A stretch of 64,000 nucleotides of DNA. It comes from Phytopseudomonas seleniipraecipitans (lineage in GTDB: Bacteria; Pseudomonadota; Gammaproteobacteria; Pseudomonadales; Pseudomonadaceae). A program made the translations under genes and the position numbers. The DNA is taken from contig NZ_FNBM01000007.1 in NCBI RefSeq assembly GCF_900102335.1, positions 62,001 to 126,000 of the forward strand. Direction: 5' to 3'. The notes below the pieces were generated by a model. The model was not told where the DNA came from, searched no databases, and worked only from the letters and a program-made list of their open reading frames with translations. This document shows, piece after piece, positions 28,878-37,849 of this stretch (position 1 is the first letter of the stretch; each line of letters begins with the position of its first letter).

Positions 28878-30607
28878 AGCTCCGGCCCCATGGAGAAATG
28901 CAGGCGCACGCCACCCTCTTCATCCAGCGGATGAGCCAGGTCGAGGCGTAGCGGCCCAACCGGCGACACCCAGCGCATGCCAATACCCACCGCGCTTTTC
29001 AGCGTCGGGAAGTCCAGCGAATTGAAGGCGTTACCGGCGTCATAGAAAGTCGCAACGCGCCACTTTTCTGCCACGCTGTATTGATATTCGGCACTGGCCG
29101 CGAACATGTAGCGTGCGCCGATCTTGTCGCCCTGATTATTCTCCGGCGACAGGCTCTGATAGTCGTAACCGCGCACACTCTGGTCGCCGCCGGCAAAGAA
29201 GCGCAATGAGGGCGGCACTGACGAGTTGAAGCCTTTGGACTCGGTACCGCCAAACTGCGCACGGCCGAGGAAACGATGGTTTTGCCACAAGGTGGTCAAC
29301 CCTTTGAGCAGCACGTTGCCGTGGATCACGTCCGAGTCGGCGAGCAGGCCCTCCTTGGCCACCGAACCACTGAACTCCAGGCGATAGCCATAGTTGGGAT
29401 CGACACGGTTATCGCTGCGCAGATAGGAATAGCTGATGCCGGGCATCAACAGAGTACTCAGGCCCGAGTCATCGCCTAGGCGATACTCCTCACGCTGCCA
29501 TTTCAGGGAGATCACTCGCTGCCAGCCACTGTCGAGCTTGCTGTGCCATTCCGGGCCGACCGTCAGCAGCCGGCTCAGGCTGTCGGTGTTGGCGAGTTCC
29601 TCGTACTGGTAGCCGCCGGCGATACGCAGCTTGTCGGTGAGCGGCGGGTCCAGCGGCACGTCGTACCATAGGCCGACGTTTTGCCGCGGCGCGGAGATTT
29701 CCATTTCCGCGCCATAACTATGCCCTTGTGGGTTAGCCCAATGCCGCTCCCAATTGGCGCGACCACGGGGGCCGACGTCAGTCGAGAAGCCGAGGCCAAG
29801 CCCCATGGTGCGCGGCAGGCGCGTTTGCAGATGAACCTTGACCGGAATGACCTGCTGCTCGGCCACGGTAGGACTGGCGTCCACGCGCACCGACTCGAAA
29901 TACCCACTGGAGCGCAACGCCTGATACAGCTCGGCGATGCGTTCGGAGTCATAGGGCGTATCGGCCGAGAACGGCACCATGCGCTGTAGCAGATCATCGT
30001 CGAACGGCATGTCGCCTTCGAAGCTGACGTTGCCGAGGATATAGCGCGGGCCGCTGTCGTAGACCAGCTCGATATCGGCCAGACCCGCCTGCGGATTGAT
30101 GCTTAGACGTTGCTGAGTGAAACGCCCGTGAAAAAAGCCATAGCGGGACGCCTGATTTTGAATATGCCGCTTGGCGGCCTCGTAACGGCCGTGGTTGAGC
30201 CGGGCGCCCTGTTTTAGCTCTGCGTCCTTGGGCAACCGGAAGGCTCGCAGCTCAGCGGCAGGCCCATCGACCCGCACCGTTACGCTACCGATACGAACCG
30301 GCTCGCCTGGCACGATATTCACGTTCAAGCGCGGCGGGGTCTGCTCCACCACATCGGTCGTAATCTGCGCCTGGTAATACCCGAGTGCCTGGGCGGCTTT
30401 TTCAGCCTGGCTTTCCACCACCCGACGAAAACGCTGCAGCGCTTCGGCATCGCGTTCGCCAAGGCTACCGATGTAACCCTCGACATTGCTCTTCAAGGCG
30501 TTATTGGCTGGCTTCACGCTGACGACAAGGCGCGCGTTTTCAGCCAGCAATACTGAACTGAACAGCAGTAGCGCGCATCCCGCGCCGAGTGTGGATATGA
30601 CTCTCAT
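28874..30607 (-). CDS. tamA: TamA, Omp85-family outer-membrane assembly factor
   Basis: 577 residues with a signal peptide (VISTLGAGCALLLFSSVLLA), three N-terminal POTRA-like domains (to about residue 265) and a 16-strand Omp85 barrel. The barrel-defining motif is seen as FFAGGDQSVRGYDYQSL near residue 460 and the protein ends in a beta strand (LRLDLAHPL ... LHFSMGPEL), as expected for BAM-dependent insertion. First gene of tamA-tamB. Confidence 0.95.
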   Translation of the reverse strand: MRVISTLGAGCALLLFSSVLLAENARLVVSVKPANNALKSNVEGYIGSLGERDAEALQRFRRVVESQAEKAAQALGYYQAQITTDVVEQTPPRLNVNIVPGEPVRIGSVTVRVDGPAAELRAFRLPKDAELKQGARLNHGRYEAAKRHIQNQASRYGFFHGRFTQQRLSINPQAGLADIELVYDSGPRYILGNVSFEGDMPFDDDLLQRMVPFSADTPYDSERIAELYQALRSSGYFESVRVDASPTVAEQQVIPVKVHLQTRLPRTMGLGLGFSTDVGPRGRANWERHWANPQGHSYGAEMEISAPRQNVGLWYDVPLDPPLTDKLRIAGGYQYEELANTDSLSRLLTVGPEWHSKLDSGWQRVISLKWQREEYRLGDDSGLSTLLMPGISYSYLRSDNRVDPNYGYRLEFSGSVAKEGLLADSDVIHGNVLLKGLTTLWQNHRFLGRAQFGGTESKGFNSSVPPSLRFFAGGDQSVRGYDYQSLSPENNQGDKIGARYMFAASAEYQYSVAEKWRVATFYDAGNAFNSLDFPTLKSAVGIGMRWVSPVGPLRLDLAHPLDEEGGVRLHFSMGPEL

Positions 30608-30753
30608 GAGGCAGATGCTATCACGGCAAACGCAGCATTCCCGCGCAGGAACGAATCGAAACGATTTCAGCCAGGCGGCCCTGCTGCTGGCCGTTCAGCG
30701 CCATGATGGGCTAGCATCGCCGGTTTACTGCCCGACTCACCAGGATTGCCGCC

Positions 30754-31566
30754 ATGAAACTCGTTTCCTTCAACATCAACGGCTTGCGGGCACGTCCGCA
30801 TCAACTCGCTGCGCTGATCGAGAAGCACCAGCCCGATGTTATCGGCCTGCAGGAAACCAAGGTCAGCGATGATCAGTTCCCCGAAGCGGACATCCGTGCG
30901 CTCGGCTACCACGTTCATTACCACGGCCAGAAGGGCCACTACGGGGTGGCCCTGCTCTCGCGCCAGGCACCGCTGGAGTTGGTCAAGGGTTTTCCAAACG
31001 ATGGCGAGGAGTCGCAGCGGCGCTTCATCTATGGCACATATGCGGACGCACTAGGCAACCCGGTCACGGTGATGAATGGCTACTTCCCGCAAGGCGAAAG
31101 CCGCGACCACCCCACCAAATTTCCCGCAAAACAGCGCTTCTATGCGGATTTGCAGGAATTGCTGACCGGCCGCTTCGCCAGCAACCAGCCGTTGGTGGTC
31201 ATGGGTGATATCAATATTTCACCCGAAGATTGCGACATCGGCATCGGCGAGGTGAATCGCAAGCGCTGGTTGAAGACCGGCAAATGTAGCTTTCTGCCGG
31301 AAGAACGCGAGTGGCTGGCAACACTCAAGAGCTGGGGTCTGGTCGACAGCTTCCGCCAGCTACATCCCGAAGTCGATGACCGCTTCAGCTGGTTCGACTA
31401 CCGCAGCCGGGGTTTCGAGGATGAGCCCAAGCGAGGTCTGCGCATCGATGTCATCCTCGCCTCTCAGGCCTTGCAGGAACGCCTCAAGGACGCGGGTATC
31501 GACTACGAATTACGCGGCATGGAAAAGCCATCCGATCATGCACCAATCTGGTTGGAGCTGAGCTGA
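30754..31566 (+). CDS. xthA: exodeoxyribonuclease III
   Basis: 270-residue AP endonuclease/3'-5' exonuclease of the ExoIII family, acting in base-excision repair. Metal and catalytic motifs are present: [15 protein letters not shown] (Glu34), [13 protein letters not shown], and C-terminal [10 protein letters not shown] with the catalytic His. The length matches E. coli XthA (268). It is a monocistronic plus-strand gene divergent from tamA. No LexA box is seen upstream. Confidence 0.96.
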   Translation: MKLVSFNINGLRARPHQLAALIEKHQPDVIGLQETKVSDDQFPEADIRALGYHVHYHGQKGHYGVALLSRQAPLELVKGFPNDGEESQRRFIYGTYADALGNPVTVMNGYFPQGESRDHPTKFPAKQRFYADLQELLTGRFASNQPLVVMGDINISPEDCDIGIGEVNRKRWLKTGKCSFLPEEREWLATLKSWGLVDSFRQLHPEVDDRFSWFDYRSRGFEDEPKRGLRIDVILASQALQERLKDAGIDYELRGMEKPSDHAPIWLELS

Positions 31567-31570
31567 CCTC

Positions 31571-31599
31571 CCGTCATCTTGCCGTCACTTTTCTGTCTT
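31571..31599 (+). promoter_or_regulatory. putative PHO box (PhoB binding site)
   Basis: Three direct repeats at an exact 11-base period: CCGTCAT (31571-31577), CCGTCAC (31582-31588) and CTGTCTT (31593-31599), each separated by four bases. The PhoB consensus is two CTGTCAT units separated by four A/T-rich bases. The array ends 42 bases before the start of a phosphate-binding-like gene, where it would replace a -35 element. Confidence 0.65.
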
Positions 31600-31641
31600 A
31601 TCGTCGCAGCACTTCAGCCAACCCCTTAAGGTGTTTGCCGC

Positions 31642-33021
31642 ATGCTGCGCGCCCTTCCCGCCTGTGACCGTGATACCTGGATGCGAACCGCTACGTTCCT
31701 GTTGCTCGGTTTCGTCTGTTACGTAACCCCCTGGACGGCATTTGCCGCTCTGCCGATGCCGGCAGGAGATCAACCGGTCCTGCGCATCCACGGCTCCAAC
31801 ACCATCGGGGCCAGCTTGGGTCCGGCCCTGGTCAAGGGCCTGCTGGAGCAACAGGGCCTGAGCAACGTCCGTGTGACAGCAGCAGGGGAAAACGAACAGG
31901 TGGTATCCGCTACCAACGTTGCGGGGCGCGCCATAAAGGTGGAAATCGCCGCGCACGGTTCCAGCACCGGCTTCAGCGCCATCGAGCAAGGCCGTGCGGA
32001 ACTGGCAGCGTCCTCGCGGCCAATCAAGGCCAGCGAAGTGGCAACCCTCTCCTCGCTCGGCGACATGAAGAGCCGCGATGCCGAACACGTCATCGCCATC
32101 GATGGGCTGGCCATCGTGCTGCACCCAGACAACCCCCTCGGCGTGCTCGGCACCGAGCAACTGGCGCAGATATTTTCAGGTGAGGTCACCGACTGGGCAC
32201 AGGTGGGAGGCCGTTCAGGAGCGATCTCACTCTACGCCCGGGATGACAACTCCGGCACGTTCGATACCTTCAAAGAGCTGGTACTCAGCGCCAATGGCAA
32301 GCAGCTTTCGAGCAAAGCCAAGCGCTTCGAGTCCAGCGAACAGCTCTCCGACTCGGTGGCCCGTGATCCCAATGGCATCGGTTTTATCGGCCTGCCCTAT
32401 GTACGTAAAGCCAAGGCCCTGGCCATTACCGCCGGAGAGTCACAAGCGATGCCGCCGAGCACGACCTTGATCGCCACCGAGGACTATCCACTGTCCCGGC
32501 GTCTATTTCTCTACGGTCTGCCCAATAGCACCAATCCGTGGGCGACTGCCTTGCTGCAATTCGCCCAAAGCCCACAAGGCCAGACCATCGTCGCGCAGAA
32601 CGGCTTCATCGCACAGACCGTCCAGGCGGTCAGCATCAAGGCAACTGCCGAGATGCCTGCGGCTTACCAGGCGCTGGCTCGTGAGGCCCAGCGTTTGTCG
32701 GTGAACTTTCGCTTCCAGGAAGGCAGCGCAAGCCTCGACAATAAAGCCGGGCAGGACCTGCGCCGGGTGCTGGATTACCTCAAGCAGCACGGCAAACTGC
32801 AGAAAAAAGTCGTGCTGGTTGGTTTCGGTGACCCCAAGGCAGCCTCGGCTCGCGCCGAACTGCTGTCGAAGCTTCGCGCCATGGCAGTACGCCGTGAAAT
32901 GGTGCGAGAAGGCGTGGTGATGCGCGAAGTGGCCGGCCTGGGCGATGAACTACCGGTTGCCGACAACGAAGACGACAGTGGCAGGTTCAAGAATCGCCGG
33001 GTGGAAGTCTGGGTGTATTGA
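31642..33021 (+). CDS. PstS-like substrate-binding protein fused to an OmpA-like domain
   Basis: 459 residues. After a signal peptide (cleavage near FA-ALP, about residue 35) comes a PBP-like/PstS-type domain to about residue 310, with IHGSNTIGASLGPAL, AAHGSSTGFSAI and the RDDNSGTFDTFKEL loop typical of phosphate-binding proteins. An OmpA-like peptidoglycan-binding domain follows (NFRFQEGSASLDN, then ARAELLSKLRAMAV and KNRRVEVWV). AAGGTG lies 8 bases before the ATG at 31642; an internal ATG at 31681 would give a tidier signal peptide but lacks a binding site. The upstream PHO box suggests phosphate-starvation control. It may tether phosphate binding to the cell wall. Confidence 0.85.
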   Translation: MLRALPACDRDTWMRTATFLLLGFVCYVTPWTAFAALPMPAGDQPVLRIHGSNTIGASLGPALVKGLLEQQGLSNVRVTAAGENEQVVSATNVAGRAIKVEIAAHGSSTGFSAIEQGRAELAASSRPIKASEVATLSSLGDMKSRDAEHVIAIDGLAIVLHPDNPLGVLGTEQLAQIFSGEVTDWAQVGGRSGAISLYARDDNSGTFDTFKELVLSANGKQLSSKAKRFESSEQLSDSVARDPNGIGFIGLPYVRKAKALAITAGESQAMPPSTTLIATEDYPLSRRLFLYGLPNSTNPWATALLQFAQSPQGQTIVAQNGFIAQTVQAVSIKATAEMPAAYQALAREAQRLSVNFRFQEGSASLDNKAGQDLRRVLDYLKQHGKLQKKVVLVGFGDPKAASARAELLSKLRAMAVRREMVREGVVMREVAGLGDELPVADNEDDSGRFKNRRVEVWVY

Positions 33022-33071
33022 GTTTTTCAACGCGCAGCAGGCACTTGCCCTGCTACGCGATTCAACCTAGC

Positions 33072-33155
33072 CTTAGCTGCATGTGACGCCGGGCCCCTCT
33101 GGCGATGAGTGCTCTCATCGTGATGTCGGAGTCACTAAGTTGAACATCAACTTAG
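33072..33155 (+). promoter_or_regulatory. structured 5' leader of the terC-family gene
   Basis: The 153-base gap before the terC-like gene contains nested inverted repeats: GTGAC (33083-33087) with GTCAC (33131-33135), and CGATGAG/CTCATCG (33103-33109, 33114-33120) with a 4-base loop. CTAAG (33135-33139) can pair either with CTTAG at 33072-33076 or, as CTAAGTTGA, with TCAACTTAG (33147-33155). The last hairpin lies 8 bases before the ribosome binding site AGGGAGG (33164-33170). I do not see the conserved yybP-ykoY manganese riboswitch sequences. Confidence 0.5.
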
Positions 33156-33174
33156 GCACTGACAGGGAGGGCCC

Positions 33175-34167
33175 ATGACAGCTCTACATGCCTTTATGTC
33201 CACGCCGCTGCTCGGCACCCCGTATTACTTCTGGATGGCGTTCGTCATCATCGTCTTTGCGCTGCTGGTTTTCGACCTCGGCGTTCTGCACCGCGATCAG
33301 CACGAAATCGAAATGCGCGAAAGTCTGCTGCTCTATGCAGGCTATTTCAGCGTTGGCGTGGCGTTCGGTGGCTGGGTCTGGTGGGAATTGGGTGCCACCA
33401 AGGCGCTTGAGTTCTACACCGGTTTTCTGGTCGAACAGTCGCTGTCGATGGACAACGTGTTCGTCATGGCGATGATCCTCGGCTTCTTCGGCATCCCGCG
33501 TAAATACCAGCATCGCGTTCTGTTCTGGGGCATCCTCGGCGTCGTCGTGCTGCGCGCGATCATGATCGGCCTCGGAACCGCTTTGGTTCAGGAGTTCGAC
33601 TGGATTCTCTATGTATTCGGCGCGTTCCTGTTGTTCACCGGCATCAAAATGCTGTTCAGCAAAGATCACGACGAGCACCCTGATTTGTCGCAGAACAAGT
33701 TGCTGATCTTCCTGCGCAAACACATCCGTGTCACCGATGATCTGCACGGTGGCAAATTTCTGGTCCGCCAGCCCGATCCCGCCAGCGGCAAGATGCTGTT
33801 ATTCGCCACCCCGCTGCTACTGGCTCTGGTACTGATCGAGCTGGCAGATCTGGTATTCGCGGTCGACAGCGTGCCGGCGGTATTTGCCATCACCCAGGAC
33901 CCGTTTATTGTCTACACATCGAATATCTTTGCGATTCTCGGTCTACGCGCGCTGTACTTCGCACTGGCGGCACTGATGCACCGTTTCGTGTACCTCAAGT
34001 ACGCGCTGGCCATTGTGCTGATGTTCATCGGCAGCAAGATCTTCCTGCACAGTTTCATCAAGGTGCCCGCGCTGCTTTCACTGGGCGTTACCATGGGCGT
34101 ACTGGCTGGCGGCGTTATCCTGTCGCTGCTGAAAACCCGCGACAAGAAGCCTGAAGAGACGACGTGA
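33175..34167 (+). CDS. TerC/Alx family integral membrane protein
   Basis: 330-residue TerC-family protein with about nine membrane segments. Conserved acidic motifs in the membrane are present: VFDLGVLHR (residues about 33-41), EQSLSMDNVFVMAMI and ELADLVFAVDSVPAVFAIT. The E. coli homologue Alx is linked to manganese export and alkaline pH; other TerC proteins load exported metalloenzymes with Mn. AGGGAGG lies close before the ATG. The stop overlaps a small downstream gene. The structured leader suggests post-transcriptional control. Confidence 0.9.
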   Translation: MTALHAFMSTPLLGTPYYFWMAFVIIVFALLVFDLGVLHRDQHEIEMRESLLLYAGYFSVGVAFGGWVWWELGATKALEFYTGFLVEQSLSMDNVFVMAMILGFFGIPRKYQHRVLFWGILGVVVLRAIMIGLGTALVQEFDWILYVFGAFLLFTGIKMLFSKDHDEHPDLSQNKLLIFLRKHIRVTDDLHGGKFLVRQPDPASGKMLLFATPLLLALVLIELADLVFAVDSVPAVFAITQDPFIVYTSNIFAILGLRALYFALAALMHRFVYLKYALAIVLMFIGSKIFLHSFIKVPALLSLGVTMGVLAGGVILSLLKTRDKKPEETT

Positions 34168-34358
34168 ACCAACAGGACGTGCAGATCGACTGCGTAAACA
34201 AAGCCGATGGCGTGCGCTGGTGCGTACGTCTCGGCAAACGCACCCTCATGTTCGATGAAGAGCTCGCTGCACGCGCTTTCGCGGCGCAACTGCACATGCG
34301 CTTGAAACATCAAAACCCGCTTCTGGTGCCGGGGCTCGACGAGCCACCGGTTACCTGA
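34164..34358 (+). CDS. small protein of unknown function coupled to the terC gene
   Basis: 64 residues, starting at a GTG that overlaps the terC-like stop codon by four bases (GTGA), so translation is probably coupled. Contains DGVRWCVRLGKRTLMFDEELAARAFAA in which a short beta segment is followed by a helix; no signal or membrane segment. I do not recognise it. Codon use is ordinary for the window. Confidence 0.6.
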   Translation: MNQQDVQIDCVNKADGVRWCVRLGKRTLMFDEELAARAFAAQLHMRLKHQNPLLVPGLDEPPVT

Positions 34359-34365
34359 GTGCGTT

Positions 34366-35571
34366 TCACTTCATGTACTTTCCAAGCTCGTATTTGCCGA
34401 TTGCCGCACGATGCACCTCATCGGGTCCATCAGCGAGACGCAGGGTACGTTGCATCGCATACCAATAAGCCAGCGGAAAGTCGCCGCTGACCCCTGCCCC
34501 GCCGTGCATCTGAATAGCCCGGTCGATCACCTTCAATGCCACGTTCGGCGCTACCACCTTGATCTGCGCGATCTCGCTGGCCGCTACCTTGTTGCCAACC
34601 GTGTCCATCATGTAGGCAGCATTGAGGGTCAGCAGTCGCGCCATGTTGATCTCCATGCGCGACTCGGCGATCAGGTCGATATTGCCACCCAGACGCGCCA
34701 AGGGCTTGCCGAAGGCCGTGCGCGTCAATGCCCGTTCGCACATCAGCTCGAGCGCCCGCTCGGCCATGCCGATGGAACGCATGCAGTGATGAATACGGCC
34801 TGGACCGAGGCGCCCCTGGGCGATCTCGAAGCCCCGCCCTTCGCCGAGCAGCACATTGTCATAAGGAACCCGAACGTCTTCGAATAGCACTTCCGCATGG
34901 CCGTGCGGCGCATCGTCGTAACCGAATACCGGCAACGGTCTGAGCACCTTCACGCCGGGCGTGTCCATCGGCACCAGAATCATCGAATGCTGTTGGTGGC
35001 GATGCCCTTCCGGGTTGGTAAGCCCCATGAAGATCATGATCTTGCAACGCGGATCACAGGCGCCCGAGGTCCACCACTTACGCCCGTTGATTACCCATTC
35101 GCTGCCGTCGCGCACGGCGCTGGCCTGCATGTTGGTCGCATCCGCAGAAGCCACGTCCGGCTCGGTCATGGCGAACGCCGAACGAATCTCTCCGGTAAGC
35201 AGCGGGTCGAGCCACTGACGCTTCTGCGCGTCACTGCCATACCTCACCAACACCTCCATGTTACCGGTGTCAGGCGCTGCACAGTTGAACGGCTCGGGAC
35301 CAATCAGCGAACGGCCCATGATCTCCGCCAGTGGCGCGTATTCGGTGTTGTTCAGCCCCGCCCCGTGATCCGAGTCAGGCAAGAACAGATTCCACAAGCC
35401 TTCGGCTTTTGCCTGGTCCTTGAGCTGCTCCATGATTGCGGTTGGCTGCCAGCGGTCGCCATCGGCAACCTGCCGCTCGAAGACGGCTTCGGCCGGATAG
35501 ACGTGAGCCTCCATGAAAGCGCTGACGCGCTCACGCAATTGCTGAACTTTGGGAGAGTAGGCGAAATCCAT
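34366..35571 (-). CDS. acyl-CoA dehydrogenase family protein
   Basis: 401-residue FAD-dependent acyl-CoA dehydrogenase of the ACAD10/ACAD11-like branch. Seen: N-terminal helical domain, [15 protein letters not shown] (substrate/FAD site, about residue 133), [23 protein letters not shown] middle domain, and C-terminal [34 protein letters not shown] with the catalytic region. It would catalyse alpha-beta desaturation of an acyl-CoA; the substrate cannot be told. A LysR regulator is divergent 139 bases away and probably controls it. Confidence 0.92.
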   Translation of the reverse strand: MDFAYSPKVQQLRERVSAFMEAHVYPAEAVFERQVADGDRWQPTAIMEQLKDQAKAEGLWNLFLPDSDHGAGLNNTEYAPLAEIMGRSLIGPEPFNCAAPDTGNMEVLVRYGSDAQKRQWLDPLLTGEIRSAFAMTEPDVASADATNMQASAVRDGSEWVINGRKWWTSGACDPRCKIMIFMGLTNPEGHRHQQHSMILVPMDTPGVKVLRPLPVFGYDDAPHGHAEVLFEDVRVPYDNVLLGEGRGFEIAQGRLGPGRIHHCMRSIGMAERALELMCERALTRTAFGKPLARLGGNIDLIAESRMEINMARLLTLNAAYMMDTVGNKVAASEIAQIKVVAPNVALKVIDRAIQMHGGAGVSGDFPLAYWYAMQRTLRLADGPDEVHRAAIGKYELGKYMK

Positions 35572-35710
35572 GGCGCACCTTGGGCTGCTTTCTGTGTGCA
35601 GAGGATGCTAGTGGACGAGGCGTAATTTATCGAAGCTATTTTCATCGTGTATTAACATTCATCACCGATATAACATCGACCCATAACAACATCTCGGGAA
35701 GCGTGCTGGC

Positions 35711-36646
35711 ATGAATCTGAACAAGGTCGATCTCAATCTGTTCGTCGTTTTCGACGCTATCTACACCGAAGCGAACCTCACGCGTGCCGGACAGATTGTC
35801 GGCATCACTCAACCGGCAGTCTCCAATGCCCTGTCGCGCCTGCGCGAAACATTCAATGATCCGCTGTTCGTGCGCACTGCCCAGGGCATGGTGCCGACGC
35901 CTATGGCGCAGAACATCATCACGCCGGTGCGTAACGCGCTGCAGCAACTGAGAATCTCGGTTCAGGAGAGCCGAACGTTCACCCCGGCCCAAGCCAACAA
36001 GAGCTTTCGCATCAGCATGACCGACCTGACCGAAGCGGTGGTGTTACCGCCACTGTTTCAGCGCCTGCGGCGTCAGGCGCCAAACGTGACGATCGAAAGC
36101 ATGCTGGTGCGCCGCCGCGAAACCACCAAGGAGCTGGCTGCCGGGCGCTTGGACTTCGCAGTGGATGCACCGCTGAACATCGACCCGCAAGTACGTCACG
36201 TGAAACTGATGGAGGATCGTTACGTCTGCGCCATGCGCCACGGCCACCCTCTGAGCAAGCAGCCCCTCAGCCTGGACGCTTACCTGTCGCTGACTCACAT
36301 CCACATTTCCAGCCGCCGCAGCGGGCTGGGCTACATCGACCTGGCGCTGGGCAAGATCGGTATTCAACGGCGTATCGCCTTGCGCTCACAGCATTACCTG
36401 ATGGCTTGCAGCGTAATGCGCGATACCGACATGGCAATCACCGTGCCGGAGCGCTTCGCCCGTGATAACGGTCTGCATTTCAGCGAACTGCCAGTGACCG
36501 GAATTCCTGAATTGGAAACCCACCTCTATTGGCACGAAAGTACCGATCAGGACCCCGCCAATCGCTGGATGCGCGAGCAGATTATCGAGATCTGCCAACG
36601 TATCAGCAGTCAGGAACGCAAGATGGAGAGCTCTGGCAGCAATTAG
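35711..36646 (+). CDS. LysR-family transcriptional regulator
   Basis: 311 residues. The N-terminal helix-turn-helix spans residues about 6-64 (DLNLFVVFDAIYTEANLTRA then GITQPAVSNALSRLRE), followed by the effector-binding domain. It resembles NodD/LinR-type LysR proteins that begin MNLNKVDLNLF. It is divergent from the acyl-CoA dehydrogenase gene, its likely target, and is followed convergently by a lipoprotein gene. Effector unknown. Confidence 0.9.
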   Translation: MNLNKVDLNLFVVFDAIYTEANLTRAGQIVGITQPAVSNALSRLRETFNDPLFVRTAQGMVPTPMAQNIITPVRNALQQLRISVQESRTFTPAQANKSFRISMTDLTEAVVLPPLFQRLRRQAPNVTIESMLVRRRETTKELAAGRLDFAVDAPLNIDPQVRHVKLMEDRYVCAMRHGHPLSKQPLSLDAYLSLTHIHISSRRSGLGYIDLALGKIGIQRRIALRSQHYLMACSVMRDTDMAITVPERFARDNGLHFSELPVTGIPELETHLYWHESTDQDPANRWMREQIIEICQRISSQERKMESSGSN

Positions 36647-36657
36647 CGCTCCAGACC

Positions 36658-37050
36658 TCAGCTGGAGTAATCCAACACCGTCCAGATGCGCGTCAACCCA
36701 TCGCCAATCACACAACCTGACGCGCTCAACTGCTTGTTGTCATGCAGGGTCATGCGGGTGGTCACACCATCCGCAGCATCCTGCCGTTCGACCAACCACT
36801 GCACTTTGCCGCAATTCGGTGTATCGATCACATAGCTGGCGGCAACGGGCGCATCGCTACTCGCCAGTTTGATGGCGTCGACCACGACCCCGTGCTCTTC
36901 CACACGTTTGCCGTCCTCTACCAGAACCGCCCAGGCCTGACTGTCTTCGATAATCAGGTAGTTGGCATTGACCTTGGGTTGCTCGACATGCGGCTGCGCA
37001 CAGCCCGTGAGTGTCACCAACAGCACAATTGTCATGAGTATCTGTTGCAT
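36658..37050 (-). CDS. putative lipoprotein of unknown function
   Basis: 130 residues starting MQQILMTIVLLVTLTGCAQ, a clear lipoprotein signal with lipobox LTGC. The mature part has two cysteines (TPNCGKVQWLV and SASGCVIGDG) about 40 residues apart that could form a disulfide. GAGGA lies 10 bases before the ATG at 37050; the frame could begin 39 bases earlier. The stop faces the LysR gene 11 bases away. Family not recognised. Confidence 0.75.
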   Translation of the reverse strand: MQQILMTIVLLVTLTGCAQPHVEQPKVNANYLIIEDSQAWAVLVEDGKRVEEHGVVVDAIKLASSDAPVAASYVIDTPNCGKVQWLVERQDAADGVTTRMTLHDNKQLSASGCVIGDGLTRIWTVLDYSS

Positions 37051-37140
37051 TGTCTCGTAGTCCTCGGCAACAACCACGGCGCTTTGCATTGCTCGTGGAT
37101 ATGGAAGTCATGAAGCGTCAGGGCCCAATATCACCGAATA

Positions 37141-37156
37141 CTGTTTATTTGTACAG
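37141..37156 (+). promoter_or_regulatory. LexA (SOS) box
   Basis: CTGTTTATTTGTACAG fits CTG-N10-CAG with an A/T-rich core and lies in the symmetric context TACTG...CAGTA (37139-37158). A possible -35 (TTGTAC, 37149-37154) overlaps the box and a weak -10 (TAGCTA, 37173-37178) follows, so LexA would block the promoter. It is 86 bases before the next plus-strand gene. Confidence 0.75.
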
Positions 37157-37241
37157 TACTTTTGTTTTACCCTAGCTACCATCACCACACTGGCCATAAA
37201 TCGGGAATGCCCTGGCTGGATCAGGCGTAATCGGGAGCCTC

Positions 37242-37559
37242 ATGATGCTGGACGTACTGCAACTCAAACACCTGATCAACCAGATGCCGCTGGACAAGGT
37301 TCGGCCTGTGGTCGAGGAACTGCACCTGGAAGGGATCGTTACCGAAGGTAAAACCCCCTTCAATCGCCTGCATTTCAATATCTGCTTTGCGGAGCTGGAA
37401 GCGCTGCTGCAACGCGCGGGCTACCACCGGCAACTGGATGTGGTGGGTTACAAGGGTATGGCTTATGCGATGTTCGATCCTGGCCGCTGGGACGCGGTAG
37501 ACGTGCTGCGCTGGCTGCGCGATTACGTGGAAGAGGCTCAGGTGTGCCCTGCGTCGTAG
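37242..37559 (+). CDS. small conserved-looking protein, probably SOS-regulated
   Basis: 105 residues, soluble and mixed alpha/beta, with MLDVLQLKHLINQMPLDKV at the N-terminus and WDAVDVLRWLRDYVEEAQ at the C-terminus; no known catalytic motif. GGGAG at 37233-37237 is 4 bases from the first ATG (37242) and 7 from the second (37245), so the true start may be 37245. A LexA box lies in the promoter, suggesting a role after DNA damage. Function not known to me. Confidence 0.82.
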   Translation: MMLDVLQLKHLINQMPLDKVRPVVEELHLEGIVTEGKTPFNRLHFNICFAELEALLQRAGYHRQLDVVGYKGMAYAMFDPGRWDAVDVLRWLRDYVEEAQVCPAS

Positions 37560-37720
37560 CTGGGCATCGGCAAGCTGCAACGCACGACAATGGCCCTTAT
37601 TCCAGGCGGGATTGCAGTCTATTCCTGGCAGCTCAAGCAAATACTCGATATGGCGCGATGTTTGCTTTATCATTACGAAATCAAATCGGCACTCATTTAT
37701 TGGGAAGCCGAGTAACGGAT

Positions 37721-37776
37721 ACGGCGTCTGCCAGGGCACCTTCCCCCATCGGGTGCCCTGGTAGATGCCGTTTTTA
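37721..37776 (+). terminator. long orphan terminator hairpin, possible sRNA 3' end
   Basis: A 20-base-pair stem (ACGGCGTCTGCCAGGGCACC, 37721-37740, with GGTGCCCTGGTAGATGCCGT, 37752-37771) contains two G-U pairs and an 11-base loop and is followed by TTTTTATTT. It is about 160 bases after the nearest plus-strand stop codon. The intervening 37560-37720 has no gene, so this may end either the SOS gene's long 3' UTR or a separate small RNA. Confidence 0.65.
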
Positions 37777-37806
37777 TTTGTAAGGCCGCCTTTTTTACAG
37801 GCAAAG

Positions 37807-37832
37807 AAAAACCCGGCCTAAGCCGGGTTTTT
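37807..37832 (-). terminator. intrinsic terminator of oprF
   Basis: AAAAACCCGGC and GCCGGGTTTTT form a perfect 11-base stem with a CTAA loop, 18 bases after the oprF stop. The A/T flanks make it bidirectional in principle. Confidence 0.92.
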
Positions 37833-37849
37833 CTTGTCGCCTAAGCCTA

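Noticed and set aside
33022..33174. yybP-ykoY manganese riboswitch before the terC-family gene
   Set aside because: The conserved GGGGAGUAG and GCCGUCA segments of that riboswitch are not present; only the presence of alternative hairpins is supported.
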